Below, piece after piece: positions 8,483 to 18,539 of a stretch of 64,000 nt of DNA. The stretch's first letter is position 1. Each line of letters begins with the position of its first letter. Location of the stretch: the NCBI RefSeq assembly GCF_002813455.1, contig NZ_PHHE01000001.1, positions 5,514,001 to 5,578,000 of the forward strand, in the 5' to 3' direction. The notes beneath the pieces were generated by a model. It did not search any database and had not been told where the DNA came from. It was given only the letters and a program-made list of their open reading frames with translations. The position numbers and the translations under genes are program-made. The DNA comes from Pseudomonas baetica. GTDB lineage: Bacteria > Pseudomonadota > Gammaproteobacteria > Pseudomonadales > Pseudomonadaceae.

Positions 8483-11400
8483 ATGCCGACTGAAGAGAAA
8501 AAAGTACCCTCCGCGCCATTGACGCAGACACAGATGCTGGCTGCTTTTTTGCAGGCCACCGGCGATCTCGACACCGCCGAGGCCTTGCAAAAAAGCCTGC
8601 CGCCATGGCTGCTGAAAACGTCACCGGCCACGCTGGGAGCCGTCGACAAGACGGCTCGTGATCTCGACGCAATCAGAGAGAAAGTAGACGTCGAACTGAA
8701 GCGCTTGCAACCGATGAAAGCTTTCTGCATCAACGCTCTGAATACTGCGCTGAGCGAGAAGTGGCAGGACGTGGAGTTCGACGTCGAGCATGACCATCTG
8801 GAACTGCCCGGTGCCGATTGTGATTGTGCACCGGCCCCGGAAACGGCGGGAGTACAAAACCTGATCGCGACCACCCAGGCGGTCAACGCCACGACGCAGG
8901 CGGGCAGTGCCGCCGTTCAGACCGCGGCCGCCAAGGTCCCGACCGTTGAGACGGCTTCGGTTTCGCCAGCGCCGGGTGCGCCTTCTGCCCAAGCCAAACC
9001 GGCCCAAGTCAGCATTCCCCCGGCGACACAGTCACTGCTGGAAGCGGCGATGCAAAATTTCACCGCCGATGAAGAGACGGCGGACGGCTTTCCGGCTGGC
9101 AGCGTCGTCAGTGTCGACAGCGCGCCGCAAGGCATCGACGGGCTGACTCCGCAGGCTTTCGCCAAAGTGTGTCGCACGCTGGATCTGGGCAAGCGCTACC
9201 AGGCACACTTCGAACAGGTTTTCGGGCTGCGCGACAAGGACAACAACGCCGTTGTCGGTAGTCGTGTGAGCGAAGACATTGGCACCCTGAAGAAGCTGCA
9301 ACTGCAACTGGATGTGAACCTCGCTCTGGCGAAAAAACATATCACGCCAGCGGGTGGCGAGACTTTGCAGCGGCTGATCGACGCGAATGGCGTGGTCAGC
9401 GCGCAAACCCTGCATTACCGCAATCAGCCGTTGATCATGCAGGGTATCGAAATTCGAGACAGTTGCATCTGGGGCGTGGTGGTGTTTTCGCTGCGCTCGA
9501 TCGAAACCCACCCCAACGAATGGTGCCTGGTTTACATGCCTGGCGAGCCTGATCGACCGGTTTACGATTACCCCAGTTTCGCCTCGTTCAAGGAATACCT
9601 GACGCTGAAACTGAGTGTGAGACGCTACAAGGATTACTTTGCCAACAGCCTCGACGAAGACAACAAGGTCGACTTCTTCAAGGCGTACGCCGACAAGCGC
9701 GATCTGGGCACCATCAAAGCGCTGCCGATCACCGTTTCGCTGGTTGATTTCATGGTGCAAAGCCATCTCGGCAAGCTGCAGATCGATGCGCGCAAGCTCG
9801 TCGTACCGACTACGGACGTGGATGAGGAAGCACGCAAAAAGCGACTGCTCAATTACCTCGAAGTCAGTGTGACTGTCGCTTCTCTGGCTGGGTTTTTTAT
9901 TCCGGTACTCGGCCAGTTGATGATGGGCGTCGCTGTGGGGCAACTGCTGGGCGAAGTTTTTGAAGGCGTCGAGGACTGGGGACAGGGTGATCGACAGGAG
10001 GCTTTGGCGCACTTTCTCAGCGTGGCCGAGAACATTGTGCTGATGGGCGCCACGGCGGGCGGGCAGAAAATCATCGGGTCGCTGGTGAAAAAAACCGTGC
10101 GCGCGCACCCGGAGTTTTTTGCCGGGTTTGCGGCGATTCTCGATCCCGCCGGCAAGGCACGCTTGTGGCGCCCGCAACTGGCCGCCTATGCGCAATCAAT
10201 GCCGCAGACTGCAACTGCGCTCATTGACGCCAAAGGCTTCTTTCACGTACGGGGCAAGACCTTTGGTCGAATCGGCGATTTGTTGTACGCAGGTCAACAC
10301 TCCGCCGAATCGAAGACCTGGCGCCTTGAACATCCGACGCGCAAGACGGCCTTCGCGCCTGAGCTGCAAGAAGGGGTTGAAGGAGGCTGGCGCCATCCGG
10401 CCGAAGAGGCCAGCCAATGGGCCGGCTCCGGCTACACGCTCAAACGTATTGATCCAACGCTGGCCAGCGTTGAGGATCTTCGTCTGGATATGATGCGCCG
10501 GCTCACGCAAACCCCCTATGACGAATTGCATCGTACGTTCGAGGAAAATTTGTCGCTGCCGCCGCGGTTACGCGACACCATCGAGCGTTTCAGTCTTGAA
10601 CGCCGGGTGCGCGATTTTATCGCCGACATGCAGGCGGGAAATGCTCGAAGCACCCGCTATACCCAAGAGCAGCTGTATACCTTGCCCAAGCTCAAGCAAT
10701 GGCCGACTGACCGCTACATCAAGGTCATCGACGACAACGAACAGGTCATTGCAACCTACCCTCAAGTGCAGGCGCAGGACGATGCGCTCAGTGTCGTCGT
10801 CACTGAAGATCAGTTAAGCAGCGGCGAGTTGCTCAAGACTGTCGTCAAGGGGCTGTCGCAGAAGGAAGTGACGACCTTGCTCGGCGCCAAAGTTGCCAGC
10901 AGCGAGCAGAGCGTACAACTGGCGAAAAAACTCGGCGCCGCCGTCAAAGCCAATCAGCGGCCGTTGTTCGAGCAGCTCTATCAAACCTACGACCAAAGCG
11001 ACGTCGACGAAGTCCTGAAACTGCGCAAGCTGTATCCCGATCTCCCCGTGCGCTATGCGCAGGCATTGATTGACCGGGCGTCGAGCGTTCAACGGACGTT
11101 GCTACGGGAGACTGGTCGGGTATCAATGGAGCTTGCACAGTCGGTTCGCCAAGCCAGCCACAACGTTCGCCTGGATCGAGTGTTGGCCGGATTTTATCTG
11201 CCTGATATAGCAGATGGCTATACCGAGAAGCTGGCGATCCAGATGCTGCCCCGCCTGACTGGATGGAGCCCGGATGTGCGCCTTGAGTTGCATGAAAGTA
11301 CGCTCACAGGGACGATACTGGAGGCGACCGGCAAAGAGTCGGCGATGCTGCTCGATACCTGCAAACTGGTGAAATCCGCCAAGGGTTACGAAGCATTCGA

Positions 11401-13459
11401 CGGTAACGGGCTCTCGTTGGGACTGGCACCTGCCGGCCCGGACAGTTTGTACGAAGCGATCCTCAAGGCTCTTCCTCCAGGTAGACGTACCGCTGCCGGT
11501 TTCCCCAATCCGACAGCGAGTAACAGTGCGAGATTGCGCAACCGACTTCTTGAGACGGCTTTGGTCGAGCGTGAGCAAGGTGCGCGGATGGTGGCCGGTG
11601 GTGAGTTCGAGCCGGTGATCGCAGAGCCGAACTGTGTTCAGGCTGACCCACCCTTATTTTCTTCTCGCCATGGCCGGACCTTGCTGCGCAAGGTGCGCAA
11701 ACTGTTTCCTTTATTTACCGAAGCGCAAGCCGAGGCGTTTCTCGACAACCTTGGTGACGACCCCCTGACACGTGCCAACCGGGTCAAACAGTTGCGCCTC
11801 GATCTGCAGAGCTTGCGCGAAACATTGGGCACCTGGAGCGAACAAAAGGACGAAACAGCGGATGCGGCGCAAGTCCGCGATCAGTTCAAAAGCCGGCAGG
11901 AGACGGCTTTTCGGATTGAGGACTGTTTCCGCCGCCGAATTCTGTTGCCTGATGCGCAGGGCAGACCTGTTTGCGGCCTCAAGCTTGACGGCATGCGCGT
12001 CGGCAGTCTGCCGTCGCTGCCCGCCGAGGTCAGCTTCGAACATGTCCGAGAGCTGTCGCTGAAGAACATGCAGTTGGGCGATGACATTGGCGGGTTTTTA
12101 AAATTTTTCAAACAAGTCGAGACGCTGCAACTGGACGCCAATCAACTCACAGCGCTGCCCCAGGCCTTGTCGCTTATGCCCGAACTCAAATGGCTGAGCC
12201 TGGCCGACAACAGCATCAAACTCACCGAACAATCACTCGCGCAGCTGGCCGGCCTGCGCACGCTGTACAGCTTGAATCTCAGCGGAAATCGCCTGGGGGC
12301 CACGCCCGATGTCGGCAAGATGTTTGATCTGCGCTACCTGTCTCTGCGTAATACTCATGCCACGGAGCTGCCCAAAGGGCTTTCGCGCTTGCCCAATCTT
12401 GACCGCGTGGATCTGCGCAACAATGCCATCAAGCAATTGCCGGCCTGGTTGTTCGACACGCCCAGACAGTTCAGCGAGACGATCAACCTGCGCCATAACG
12501 AGCTGTCACAGGCCAGCAGTGATTTATTGACGGCATACCGTGACCGCACGGGTATCGGTATGGGCTACCTGGAAGACGATCTGGCGCGCCTGGATGAACA
12601 ACAGGCACGCTCGCTCTGGTTCAAGGAGATCGCCGGCACCCAGTGGGCCCGTCGCGAACCGATCTGGACAGCGTTCAAGGATGAGCCGGCCGCCGAAGGG
12701 TTGTTCCATTTGCTGGCCGAGTTGGGCAGTACCGCTGACAGTGTCAGGGTCAACGAGGACATGACCCGTCGCGTCTGGGACGTGCTGGAAGCGGCTGAGT
12801 CCAATGCCACGTTGCGAGAACAGGTGCTGGACCTGGCCGCCAATCCGATCAACTGTACCGATTCGGCAGCATTGAACTTCAGTCATCTGGAAGTAGCCGT
12901 CGAGGTCGATAAAGTGACCCGCGACGGCAGGGCATCGACGGCTGCATTGCTCAAACTGGGCCGCGGTTTGTTCAGGCTCGAACAACTGGAACAGATCGCT
13001 CAGGAGCATGTGAAGCAAAATGCGAGTGTCGATCCGCTGGAGGTCAGTCTGGCTTACCGCACCGGGCTGGCAGAACATTATGAGTTGCCGGGCCAACCGC
13101 GACACATGCGCTTCGCGGCACTGAGCGGCGTGAAGGCGACGGATCTGGAATCGGCCAAAAGCCAGGTAGACGCTGCTGAAATGTCCACCAAGTGGAAAGA
13201 TTTCATCGTGCGTCAGCCCTTCTGGTGCGATCACCTGAAACGCAATGATCCCTCGAAGTTTTCCGCCATAGATGAAATCCATGCACCCAAAATACAAGCG
13301 CTGTTCGACAAGGCCGATACGCTGACAAGTGCCGAATACCGCAAACAAATGGATGGATTAATGATGCACAAAGAGCAGGCCGAGAACGAGGTGTTCAGAA
13401 GCCTGACCACCGAAGCATTGCGTGTGGGGGATGTCGGGATCTGCGCGATTCCAAACTGA
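8483..13459 (+). CDS. Large LRR protein with C-terminal NEL-type E3 ubiquitin ligase domain (effector-like)
   Basis: A protein of 1658 residues. After an Ala/Pro-rich segment (about 140-190) come a region like the dermonecrotic-toxin-type N-terminal domain of large Pseudomonas proteins and a hydrophobic hairpin around 470-535 (SLAGFFIPVLGQLMMGVAVG). A long helical region follows, then leucine-rich repeats at about 1180-1340 with phrases such as LQLDANQLTALPQ and LYSLNLSGNRL. Residues from about 1365 to the end resemble the NEL domain of IpaH, SspH and SlrP ligases. Cys1458 in NPINCTDSAALNF fits their Cys-x-Asp catalytic motif. NEL ligases modify host proteins after secretion; this function is inferred. 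ATG 8483 has AAGGA upstream. No chaperone or secretion gene is adjacent. Confidence 0.85.
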   Translation: MPTEEKKVPSAPLTQTQMLAAFLQATGDLDTAEALQKSLPPWLLKTSPATLGAVDKTARDLDAIREKVDVELKRLQPMKAFCINALNTALSEKWQDVEFDVEHDHLELPGADCDCAPAPETAGVQNLIATTQAVNATTQAGSAAVQTAAAKVPTVETASVSPAPGAPSAQAKPAQVSIPPATQSLLEAAMQNFTADEETADGFPAGSVVSVDSAPQGIDGLTPQAFAKVCRTLDLGKRYQAHFEQVFGLRDKDNNAVVGSRVSEDIGTLKKLQLQLDVNLALAKKHITPAGGETLQRLIDANGVVSAQTLHYRNQPLIMQGIEIRDSCIWGVVVFSLRSIETHPNEWCLVYMPGEPDRPVYDYPSFASFKEYLTLKLSVRRYKDYFANSLDEDNKVDFFKAYADKRDLGTIKALPITVSLVDFMVQSHLGKLQIDARKLVVPTTDVDEEARKKRLLNYLEVSVTVASLAGFFIPVLGQLMMGVAVGQLLGEVFEGVEDWGQGDRQEALAHFLSVAENIVLMGATAGGQKIIGSLVKKTVRAHPEFFAGFAAILDPAGKARLWRPQLAAYAQSMPQTATALIDAKGFFHVRGKTFGRIGDLLYAGQHSAESKTWRLEHPTRKTAFAPELQEGVEGGWRHPAEEASQWAGSGYTLKRIDPTLASVEDLRLDMMRRLTQTPYDELHRTFEENLSLPPRLRDTIERFSLERRVRDFIADMQAGNARSTRYTQEQLYTLPKLKQWPTDRYIKVIDDNEQVIATYPQVQAQDDALSVVVTEDQLSSGELLKTVVKGLSQKEVTTLLGAKVASSEQSVQLAKKLGAAVKANQRPLFEQLYQTYDQSDVDEVLKLRKLYPDLPVRYAQALIDRASSVQRTLLRETGRVSMELAQSVRQASHNVRLDRVLAGFYLPDIADGYTEKLAIQMLPRLTGWSPDVRLELHESTLTGTILEATGKESAMLLDTCKLVKSAKGYEAFDGNGLSLGLAPAGPDSLYEAILKALPPGRRTAAGFPNPTASNSARLRNRLLETALVEREQGARMVAGGEFEPVIAEPNCVQADPPLFSSRHGRTLLRKVRKLFPLFTEAQAEAFLDNLGDDPLTRANRVKQLRLDLQSLRETLGTWSEQKDETADAAQVRDQFKSRQETAFRIEDCFRRRILLPDAQGRPVCGLKLDGMRVGSLPSLPAEVSFEHVRELSLKNMQLGDDIGGFLKFFKQVETLQLDANQLTALPQALSLMPELKWLSLADNSIKLTEQSLAQLAGLRTLYSLNLSGNRLGATPDVGKMFDLRYLSLRNTHATELPKGLSRLPNLDRVDLRNNAIKQLPAWLFDTPRQFSETINLRHNELSQASSDLLTAYRDRTGIGMGYLEDDLARLDEQQARSLWFKEIAGTQWARREPIWTAFKDEPAAEGLFHLLAELGSTADSVRVNEDMTRRVWDVLEAAESNATLREQVLDLAANPINCTDSAALNFSHLEVAVEVDKVTRDGRASTAALLKLGRGLFRLEQLEQIAQEHVKQNASVDPLEVSLAYRTGLAEHYELPGQPRHMRFAALSGVKATDLESAKSQVDAAEMSTKWKDFIVRQPFWCDHLKRNDPSKFSAIDEIHAPKIQALFDKADTLTSAEYRKQMDGLMMHKEQAENEVFRSLTTEALRVGDVGICAIPN

Positions 13460-13485
13460 TATGTCACCGGTGTCGGCGAGCGGAT

Positions 13486-15465
13486 TTACTTACCCCTGAT
13501 CAACCGCCGCAAGGCAAAACGATTGGGGTGACACGCCTCAGCCACACTGCGCGGTAACGGCAGCGGTTCGTTGTCCAGCCAGGCGGCGAGCAGCTCGCCG
13601 GACAGCGGTGCAGTGATCAGCCCCCGCGAGCCATGGCCGCTGTTGACGTACATACCGTCGAGCCATGGGCAAGCGATGTCCGGCACTTGCCGGGCATCCT
13701 TGGCCAGTGCGGCATACGCCTGAGTGAAGGCTTCGTGGTCGGCCAGCGGGCCGACGATCGGCAGATAGTCCGGGCTGGTGCAGCGAAAAGCCGCACGGCC
13801 CTGAAGGTCTTCGACAGCCTGTTCGCTGATGTTCAGACGCGCGACCAGATCGCTGGAGATCTCTTCGAGCATTGCCAGATTGCCTTGGTGTTCGGCGCTG
13901 GTCGGGGTCAGGTCGTCGCTGTTGAAATCGAAGCTGGCGCCCAGCGTGTGTTCGCCCAGCCGTGCAGGTGCGACATACCCCTCGGCGCAGACCACCGTGG
14001 CCAATGCCTGACTTTGCGCGGTCTGGGCGAGGCGGGTGATCTGCCCGCGAATGCGCTTGAGTGGCAGCTCGGCGCTTTGCGCAAAGCGCTTGATCTCCGC
14101 AGCACCGGCCAGCACCACGACGGCGGCGCTGGCGAGCAAACGGTCGCCGTCGAAAGCCTGCCATTGGCCATCGACCTTGCGTAGCTCCAGCACGTCATGA
14201 TGGCTGAGCAGCTCGATATTCGGCTGCGCGGCGTGTGCCTGGCACAGCGCCGGCGGGTGCACCCAGCCGCCCTCGGGATAGTACAGGCCACCATGGGCCA
14301 GGCCCACGCCGGCACGGGCCTGCGCTTGGGGTTGATCGAGCCACTGCAACAGGTCGTGCGGGAATGCCTCGGCCAACTGCGCGTGACGCTCGGCTTCTTT
14401 GCTGTTGAACGCCAGTTGCAGCACGCCGCAATCGTCCCAGTCGGTACCGCGCTGCAGGCTCTCGAGCAGGCGGCGGGTGTAACCAAAGCCGCTGACGATC
14501 AGTTGCGACAACGCCGTACCGTGAGCAGACAGTTTCAGGTACAACACGCCCTGCGGGTTGCCCGAGGCCTCTTGCGCCACGGCATCGTGGCGTTCGAGCA
14601 AACTCACTTGCCAGCCGCGCGCCGCGAGGCTCGCCGCGGTGGCACAACCGGCCAGACCGGCGCCGATCACCAGGGCCCGACGTTCACCGCTCAGCGGCGC
14701 TGGGCGCGCGAACCAGGGTTTCTCGGCGGCGGGTGGCGGCACTTCCTGGGGCCAGCCAAGGAACTCGCCACGCAGGATTTCCCATTTGTGGCCGATGCCT
14801 GGCGTGCGCTTCATCTTGAACCCGGCGGCGTTGAGCAGGCGCCGCACCCAACCGGTGCTGGTGAAGGTGCTGATGGTCGAGCCGGGCGCCGCCAGTCGGG
14901 CCAGTTCGACGAACAGTTCGGCGGTCCACATGTCGGGGTTTTTCGCCGGGGCAAAGCCGTCGAGAAACCACGCATCGATCTGCGCATCAAGCTGCGGCAG
15001 TTGCTCCAGGGCATCGCCGATCAGCAGCGTCAACGTCACACGACCATTGGCCAGGGTGATGCGCTGAAAGCCCTGATGAATCGCCACGTAGTGCTTGAGC
15101 AACTGATCGGCCAGCGGTTTGAGTTCTGGCCACAACGCCAGCGCGCGTTGCAGGTCGGCCGGGCTTAACGGGTACTTTTCGACACTGACAAAATGCAGGC
15201 GCGCACCTGCCACCGCGTGTTGTTCGAACAGTTGCCAGGCGCAGAGAAAATTCAGCCCGGTGCCGAACCCGGTCTCACCGATGACCAACCGCCCACCCGC
15301 CGGCAACGCCGCGAAGCGCTCGGCCAGACGGTTTTGTTCAAGGAACACATAGCGGGTTTCATCCAGCCCCGACTGATCGGAAAAATACACGTCATCGAAC
15401 ACTCGCGAACGCGGGCGTCCCTGGTCATCCCAGTCGAGTTGGGCGTGGGGCAATACAGGTTTCAT
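13486..15465 (-). CDS. mnmC: Bifunctional tRNA mnm5s2U34 synthesis protein MnmC
   Basis: A 659-residue fusion. The N-terminal third is a SAM-dependent methyltransferase (IGETGFGTGLNFL; WFLDGFAPAKNPDMW). The rest is an FAD oxidoreductase with the dinucleotide motif VIGAGLAGCATAASLAARGW. The oxidoreductase part removes the carboxymethyl group from cmnm5s2U34, and the methyltransferase part methylates nm5s2U34 in the wobble position of tRNA. Length and domain order match full-length MnmC. It is convergent with the effector gene, with about 25 bases between. Confidence 0.95.
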   Translation of the reverse strand: MKPVLPHAQLDWDDQGRPRSRVFDDVYFSDQSGLDETRYVFLEQNRLAERFAALPAGGRLVIGETGFGTGLNFLCAWQLFEQHAVAGARLHFVSVEKYPLSPADLQRALALWPELKPLADQLLKHYVAIHQGFQRITLANGRVTLTLLIGDALEQLPQLDAQIDAWFLDGFAPAKNPDMWTAELFVELARLAAPGSTISTFTSTGWVRRLLNAAGFKMKRTPGIGHKWEILRGEFLGWPQEVPPPAAEKPWFARPAPLSGERRALVIGAGLAGCATAASLAARGWQVSLLERHDAVAQEASGNPQGVLYLKLSAHGTALSQLIVSGFGYTRRLLESLQRGTDWDDCGVLQLAFNSKEAERHAQLAEAFPHDLLQWLDQPQAQARAGVGLAHGGLYYPEGGWVHPPALCQAHAAQPNIELLSHHDVLELRKVDGQWQAFDGDRLLASAAVVVLAGAAEIKRFAQSAELPLKRIRGQITRLAQTAQSQALATVVCAEGYVAPARLGEHTLGASFDFNSDDLTPTSAEHQGNLAMLEEISSDLVARLNISEQAVEDLQGRAAFRCTSPDYLPIVGPLADHEAFTQAYAALAKDARQVPDIACPWLDGMYVNSGHGSRGLITAPLSGELLAAWLDNEPLPLPRSVAEACHPNRFALRRLIRGK

Positions 15466-15637
15466 GGCAGGCTCGGCAACGACAAGGCGGCCATTCTAGC
15501 TGATCGCGCAGGTGCTGCTTGATCCATGGCAAGGCTTGCTCGCGATGTCTCAAGGACAATCCACCGCCCGCGGGAATTTCTGCGCCGCGCCTGTGCCCAA
15601 TCCGCTAGTCTTGCTGAATTCTGGAAGGAGCCGTCCA

Positions 15638-17152
15638 ATGTTTGAATCCGCTGAAATCGGTCACGCCATCGACAAAGACACCTACGAGGCTGCCGTTCCT
15701 GCGCTGCGTGAAGCGCTGCTCGAAGCGCAGTTCGACTTGCAGCAGCAAAAGCGCTTTCCGGTGATCGTATTGATCAACGGCATCGAAGGTGCGGGCAAGG
15801 GCGAGACGGTCAAGTTGCTCAATGAGTGGATGGATCCGCGCCTGATCGAAGTGCGCACCTTCGACCAGCAGACCGATGAAGAGCTGGCGCGGCCACCGGC
15901 CTGGCGTTACTGGCGGATGCTCCCGGCGAAGGGGCGGATGGGGGTTTTCTTCGGTAACTGGTACAGCCAGATGCTGCAGGGGCGGGTGCATGGATTGTTC
16001 AAGGATCCGCGCCTGGATCAGGCGATCAATGCTGCCGAGCGTCTGGAAAAGATGCTCTGCGATGAAGGCGCACTGATCTTCAAGTTCTGGTTCCACCTGT
16101 CCAAGAAACAGATGAAGGCCCGGCTCAAGTCTCTCGCGGATGACCCGCTGCACAGTTGGCGCATCAGCCCGCTGGACTGGCAGCAATCGCAAACCTACGA
16201 CAAGTTCGTCAAATACGGTGAGCGCGTGCTGCGCCGTACCAGTCGTGACTACGCGCCGTGGCATGTCATTGAAGGCATGGACGCCAATTACCGCAGCCTG
16301 GCGGTCGGCAAGATTCTGCTTGAGGGCCTGCAAAACGCCCTGAAGCGTCCGGATGTGCACACCGAAGAAGTCAACGCTGCGCCACTGGGCACGGCGGTCG
16401 ATCAACTCAACCTGCTCGACAGCCTCGACCTTACCCAGCGCCTGGAAAAGAAAGATTACGAAGAACAACTGATCACCGAGCAGGCGCGGCTGTCCGGGCT
16501 GATGCGCGACAAGCGCATGCGTCGCCACGCGCTGGTTGCAGTGTTCGAAGGGAACGATGCGGCAGGCAAGGGCGGGGCGATTCGCCGGGTAGCGGCAGCC
16601 CTCGATCCGCGCCAGTACAGCATCGTGCCGATCGCCGCGCCGACCGAGGAGGAGCGGGCGCAGCCGTACTTGTGGCGTTTCTGGCGGCACCTGCCGGCGC
16701 GGGGCAAGTTCACCGTGTTCGACCGCTCCTGGTATGGCCGCGTGCTGGTGGAACGTATCGAAGGCTTTTGCAGCCCGGCCGACTGGCTGCGCGCGTACAG
16801 CGAAATCAATGACTTTGAAGAGCAGATCGCCGACGCCGGGGTGATCGTGGTCAAGTTCTGGCTGGCCATCGACAAGGACACGCAGATCGAGCGTTTCCAG
16901 GCGCGCGAAGAGATCCCCTTCAAGCGCTTCAAGATCACCGAAGACGACTGGCGCAACCGCGACAAGTGGGATGCCTATCGGACGGCGGTGGGCGACATGG
17001 TCGATCGCACCAGCACCGAAATCTCGCCGTGGACGCTGGTCGAAGCCAACGACAAACGCTGGGCCCGGGTCAAAGTGTTGCGCACCATCAACCGAGCGCT
17101 GGAAGAGGCGTTCGAGAAGTCGGACAAGAAGGCCAAAAAGCACAAGGACTGA
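15638..17152 (+). CDS. pap: Polyphosphate:AMP phosphotransferase (two-domain PPK2)
   Basis: A 504-residue protein with two tandem PPK2 domains. Each carries a P-loop-like motif: IEGAGKGE in the first and GNDAAGKGG in the second, and the second also has FDRSWYGRVLVERIEG. Two-domain PPK2 proteins of this length transfer phosphate from polyphosphate to AMP, giving ADP, and so link polyphosphate to nucleotide balance. ATG 15638 is preceded by GGAAGGAG. The frame is open upstream to the mnmC promoter region, but that part has no family similarity. Confidence 0.92.
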   Translation: MFESAEIGHAIDKDTYEAAVPALREALLEAQFDLQQQKRFPVIVLINGIEGAGKGETVKLLNEWMDPRLIEVRTFDQQTDEELARPPAWRYWRMLPAKGRMGVFFGNWYSQMLQGRVHGLFKDPRLDQAINAAERLEKMLCDEGALIFKFWFHLSKKQMKARLKSLADDPLHSWRISPLDWQQSQTYDKFVKYGERVLRRTSRDYAPWHVIEGMDANYRSLAVGKILLEGLQNALKRPDVHTEEVNAAPLGTAVDQLNLLDSLDLTQRLEKKDYEEQLITEQARLSGLMRDKRMRRHALVAVFEGNDAAGKGGAIRRVAAALDPRQYSIVPIAAPTEEERAQPYLWRFWRHLPARGKFTVFDRSWYGRVLVERIEGFCSPADWLRAYSEINDFEEQIADAGVIVVKFWLAIDKDTQIERFQAREEIPFKRFKITEDDWRNRDKWDAYRTAVGDMVDRTSTEISPWTLVEANDKRWARVKVLRTINRALEEAFEKSDKKAKKHKD

Positions 17153-17254
17153 GCCGATGGGCACGCATACGCGGGGTGAATGATTGTCGCGGTCGGTCAT
17201 TTGGTGGGCTTATGCTCGAACCACTCTCAACCGACAACAGCAATGAGGTATGCC

Positions 17255-18439
17255 ATGCGTGAAGTGGTGATCGTCGACAGCGTCCGGACCGGCCTGGCCA
17301 AATCCTTTCGCGGCAAGTTCAACCAGACCCGCCCCGACGACATGGCGGCGCATTGCGTCAATGCGCTGCTGTCGCGCAATGACATCGACCCGGCCAGCGT
17401 CGAGGATTGCATCGTCGGTGCCGGCTCCAACGAGGGCGCGCAGGGCTACAACATTGGCCGTAACGTCGCAGTGCTTTCGCAACTGGGCACTGGCGTTGCA
17501 GGGATGACCCTCAACCGCTTCTGTTCCTCGGGCTTGCAGGCGATTGCGATTGCCGCTAACCAGATCGCCTCGGGGTGCAGCGACATCATCGTCGCCGGTG
17601 GCGTCGAGTCGATCAGTCTGACCCTGAAAAGCGTCAACACCGATCACCTGATCAACCCGCTGCTCAAGCAGCAGACCCCGGGTATCTATTACACGATGGG
17701 CCAGACCGCTGAAGTGGTCGCGCGACGTTATGGCGTCAGCCGTGAAGCGCAGGACCGTTATTCCCTGCAAAGTCAGTTGCGCACCGCCCAGGCGCAGGCC
17801 GCCGGGTTGTTTGATGACGAAATCGTGCCGATGGCGGTGAAGTACCGGGTCGAGGACAAGAACAGCGGCGAAGTGCAGATCCTCGATGGCATCGTCGAGC
17901 GCGACGACTGCAACCGTCCGGACACCACTTACGAAAGCCTCGCCGGATTGAAGCCGGTGTTTGCCGACGACGGTTCGGTAACGGCGGGCAACTCGTCGCA
18001 ACTGTCCGACGGTGCGTCGATGACGCTGGTCATGAGCCTGGAAAAAGCCCTGCAACTGGGGCTCAAGCCGAAAGCGTTTTTCCGTGGTTTCACCGTCGCC
18101 GGTTGCGCGCCGGACGAAATGGGCATCGGCCCGGTGTTCTCGGTGCCGAAACTGCTCAAGGCCAAGGGCTTGCAGGTGGCGGATATCGATTTGTGGGAAC
18201 TCAACGAGGCGTTCGCTTCGCAGTGCCTGTACGCCCGGGATCGGCTGGAGATCGACAATGACAAATACAACGTCAATGGCGGGTCGATTTCCATTGGCCA
18301 CCCGTTCGGCATGACCGGGTCACGGCAGGTCGGGCATCTGGTGAGGGAGTTGCAGCGGCGCAATCTGCGTTACGGCATCGTCACCATGTGCGTGGGCGGC
18401 GGGATGGGGGCGACGGGGTTGTTTGAGGCGGTACGCTAG
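17255..18439 (+). CDS. Acetyl-CoA C-acyltransferase (thiolase)
   Basis: A 394-residue thiolase of the FadA/AtoB type. The acylated cysteine lies in NRFCSSGLQA (about residue 88-92), the active-site His in SIGHPFGMTGSR near 350, and the second cysteine in MCVGGGMGA near 380. It would catalyse thiolytic cleavage of 3-oxoacyl-CoA or the reverse condensation; chain length is not predictable. The start at 17255 has GAGG six bases before it; an in-frame ATG four codons upstream overlaps that site and was rejected. Confidence 0.9.
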   Translation: MREVVIVDSVRTGLAKSFRGKFNQTRPDDMAAHCVNALLSRNDIDPASVEDCIVGAGSNEGAQGYNIGRNVAVLSQLGTGVAGMTLNRFCSSGLQAIAIAANQIASGCSDIIVAGGVESISLTLKSVNTDHLINPLLKQQTPGIYYTMGQTAEVVARRYGVSREAQDRYSLQSQLRTAQAQAAGLFDDEIVPMAVKYRVEDKNSGEVQILDGIVERDDCNRPDTTYESLAGLKPVFADDGSVTAGNSSQLSDGASMTLVMSLEKALQLGLKPKAFFRGFTVAGCAPDEMGIGPVFSVPKLLKAKGLQVADIDLWELNEAFASQCLYARDRLEIDNDKYNVNGGSISIGHPFGMTGSRQVGHLVRELQRRNLRYGIVTMCVGGGMGATGLFEAVR

Positions 18440-18470
18440 GCTCCAAAGAGTTTGTTGTTCGTTCTAGCGC

Positions 18471-18539
18471 TTTCGCGAGCAGGCTCGCTCCCGCATTTGG
18501 AAGGCATTTCAACTGTGGGAGCGAGCCTGCTCGCGAAGG
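18471..18539. repeat. REP doublet
   Basis: TTTCGCGAGCAGGCTCGCTC and an inverted GAGCGAGCCTGCTCGCGAAG flank a 25-base spacer. The repeat lies just after the thiolase stop and runs into the 3' end of a small leftward gene. Confidence 0.9.

Noticed and set aside
15512..15637. Longer N terminus for the polyphosphate:AMP phosphotransferase
   Set aside because: GGAAGGAG before ATG 15638 and the family's N-terminal border fix the shorter start.
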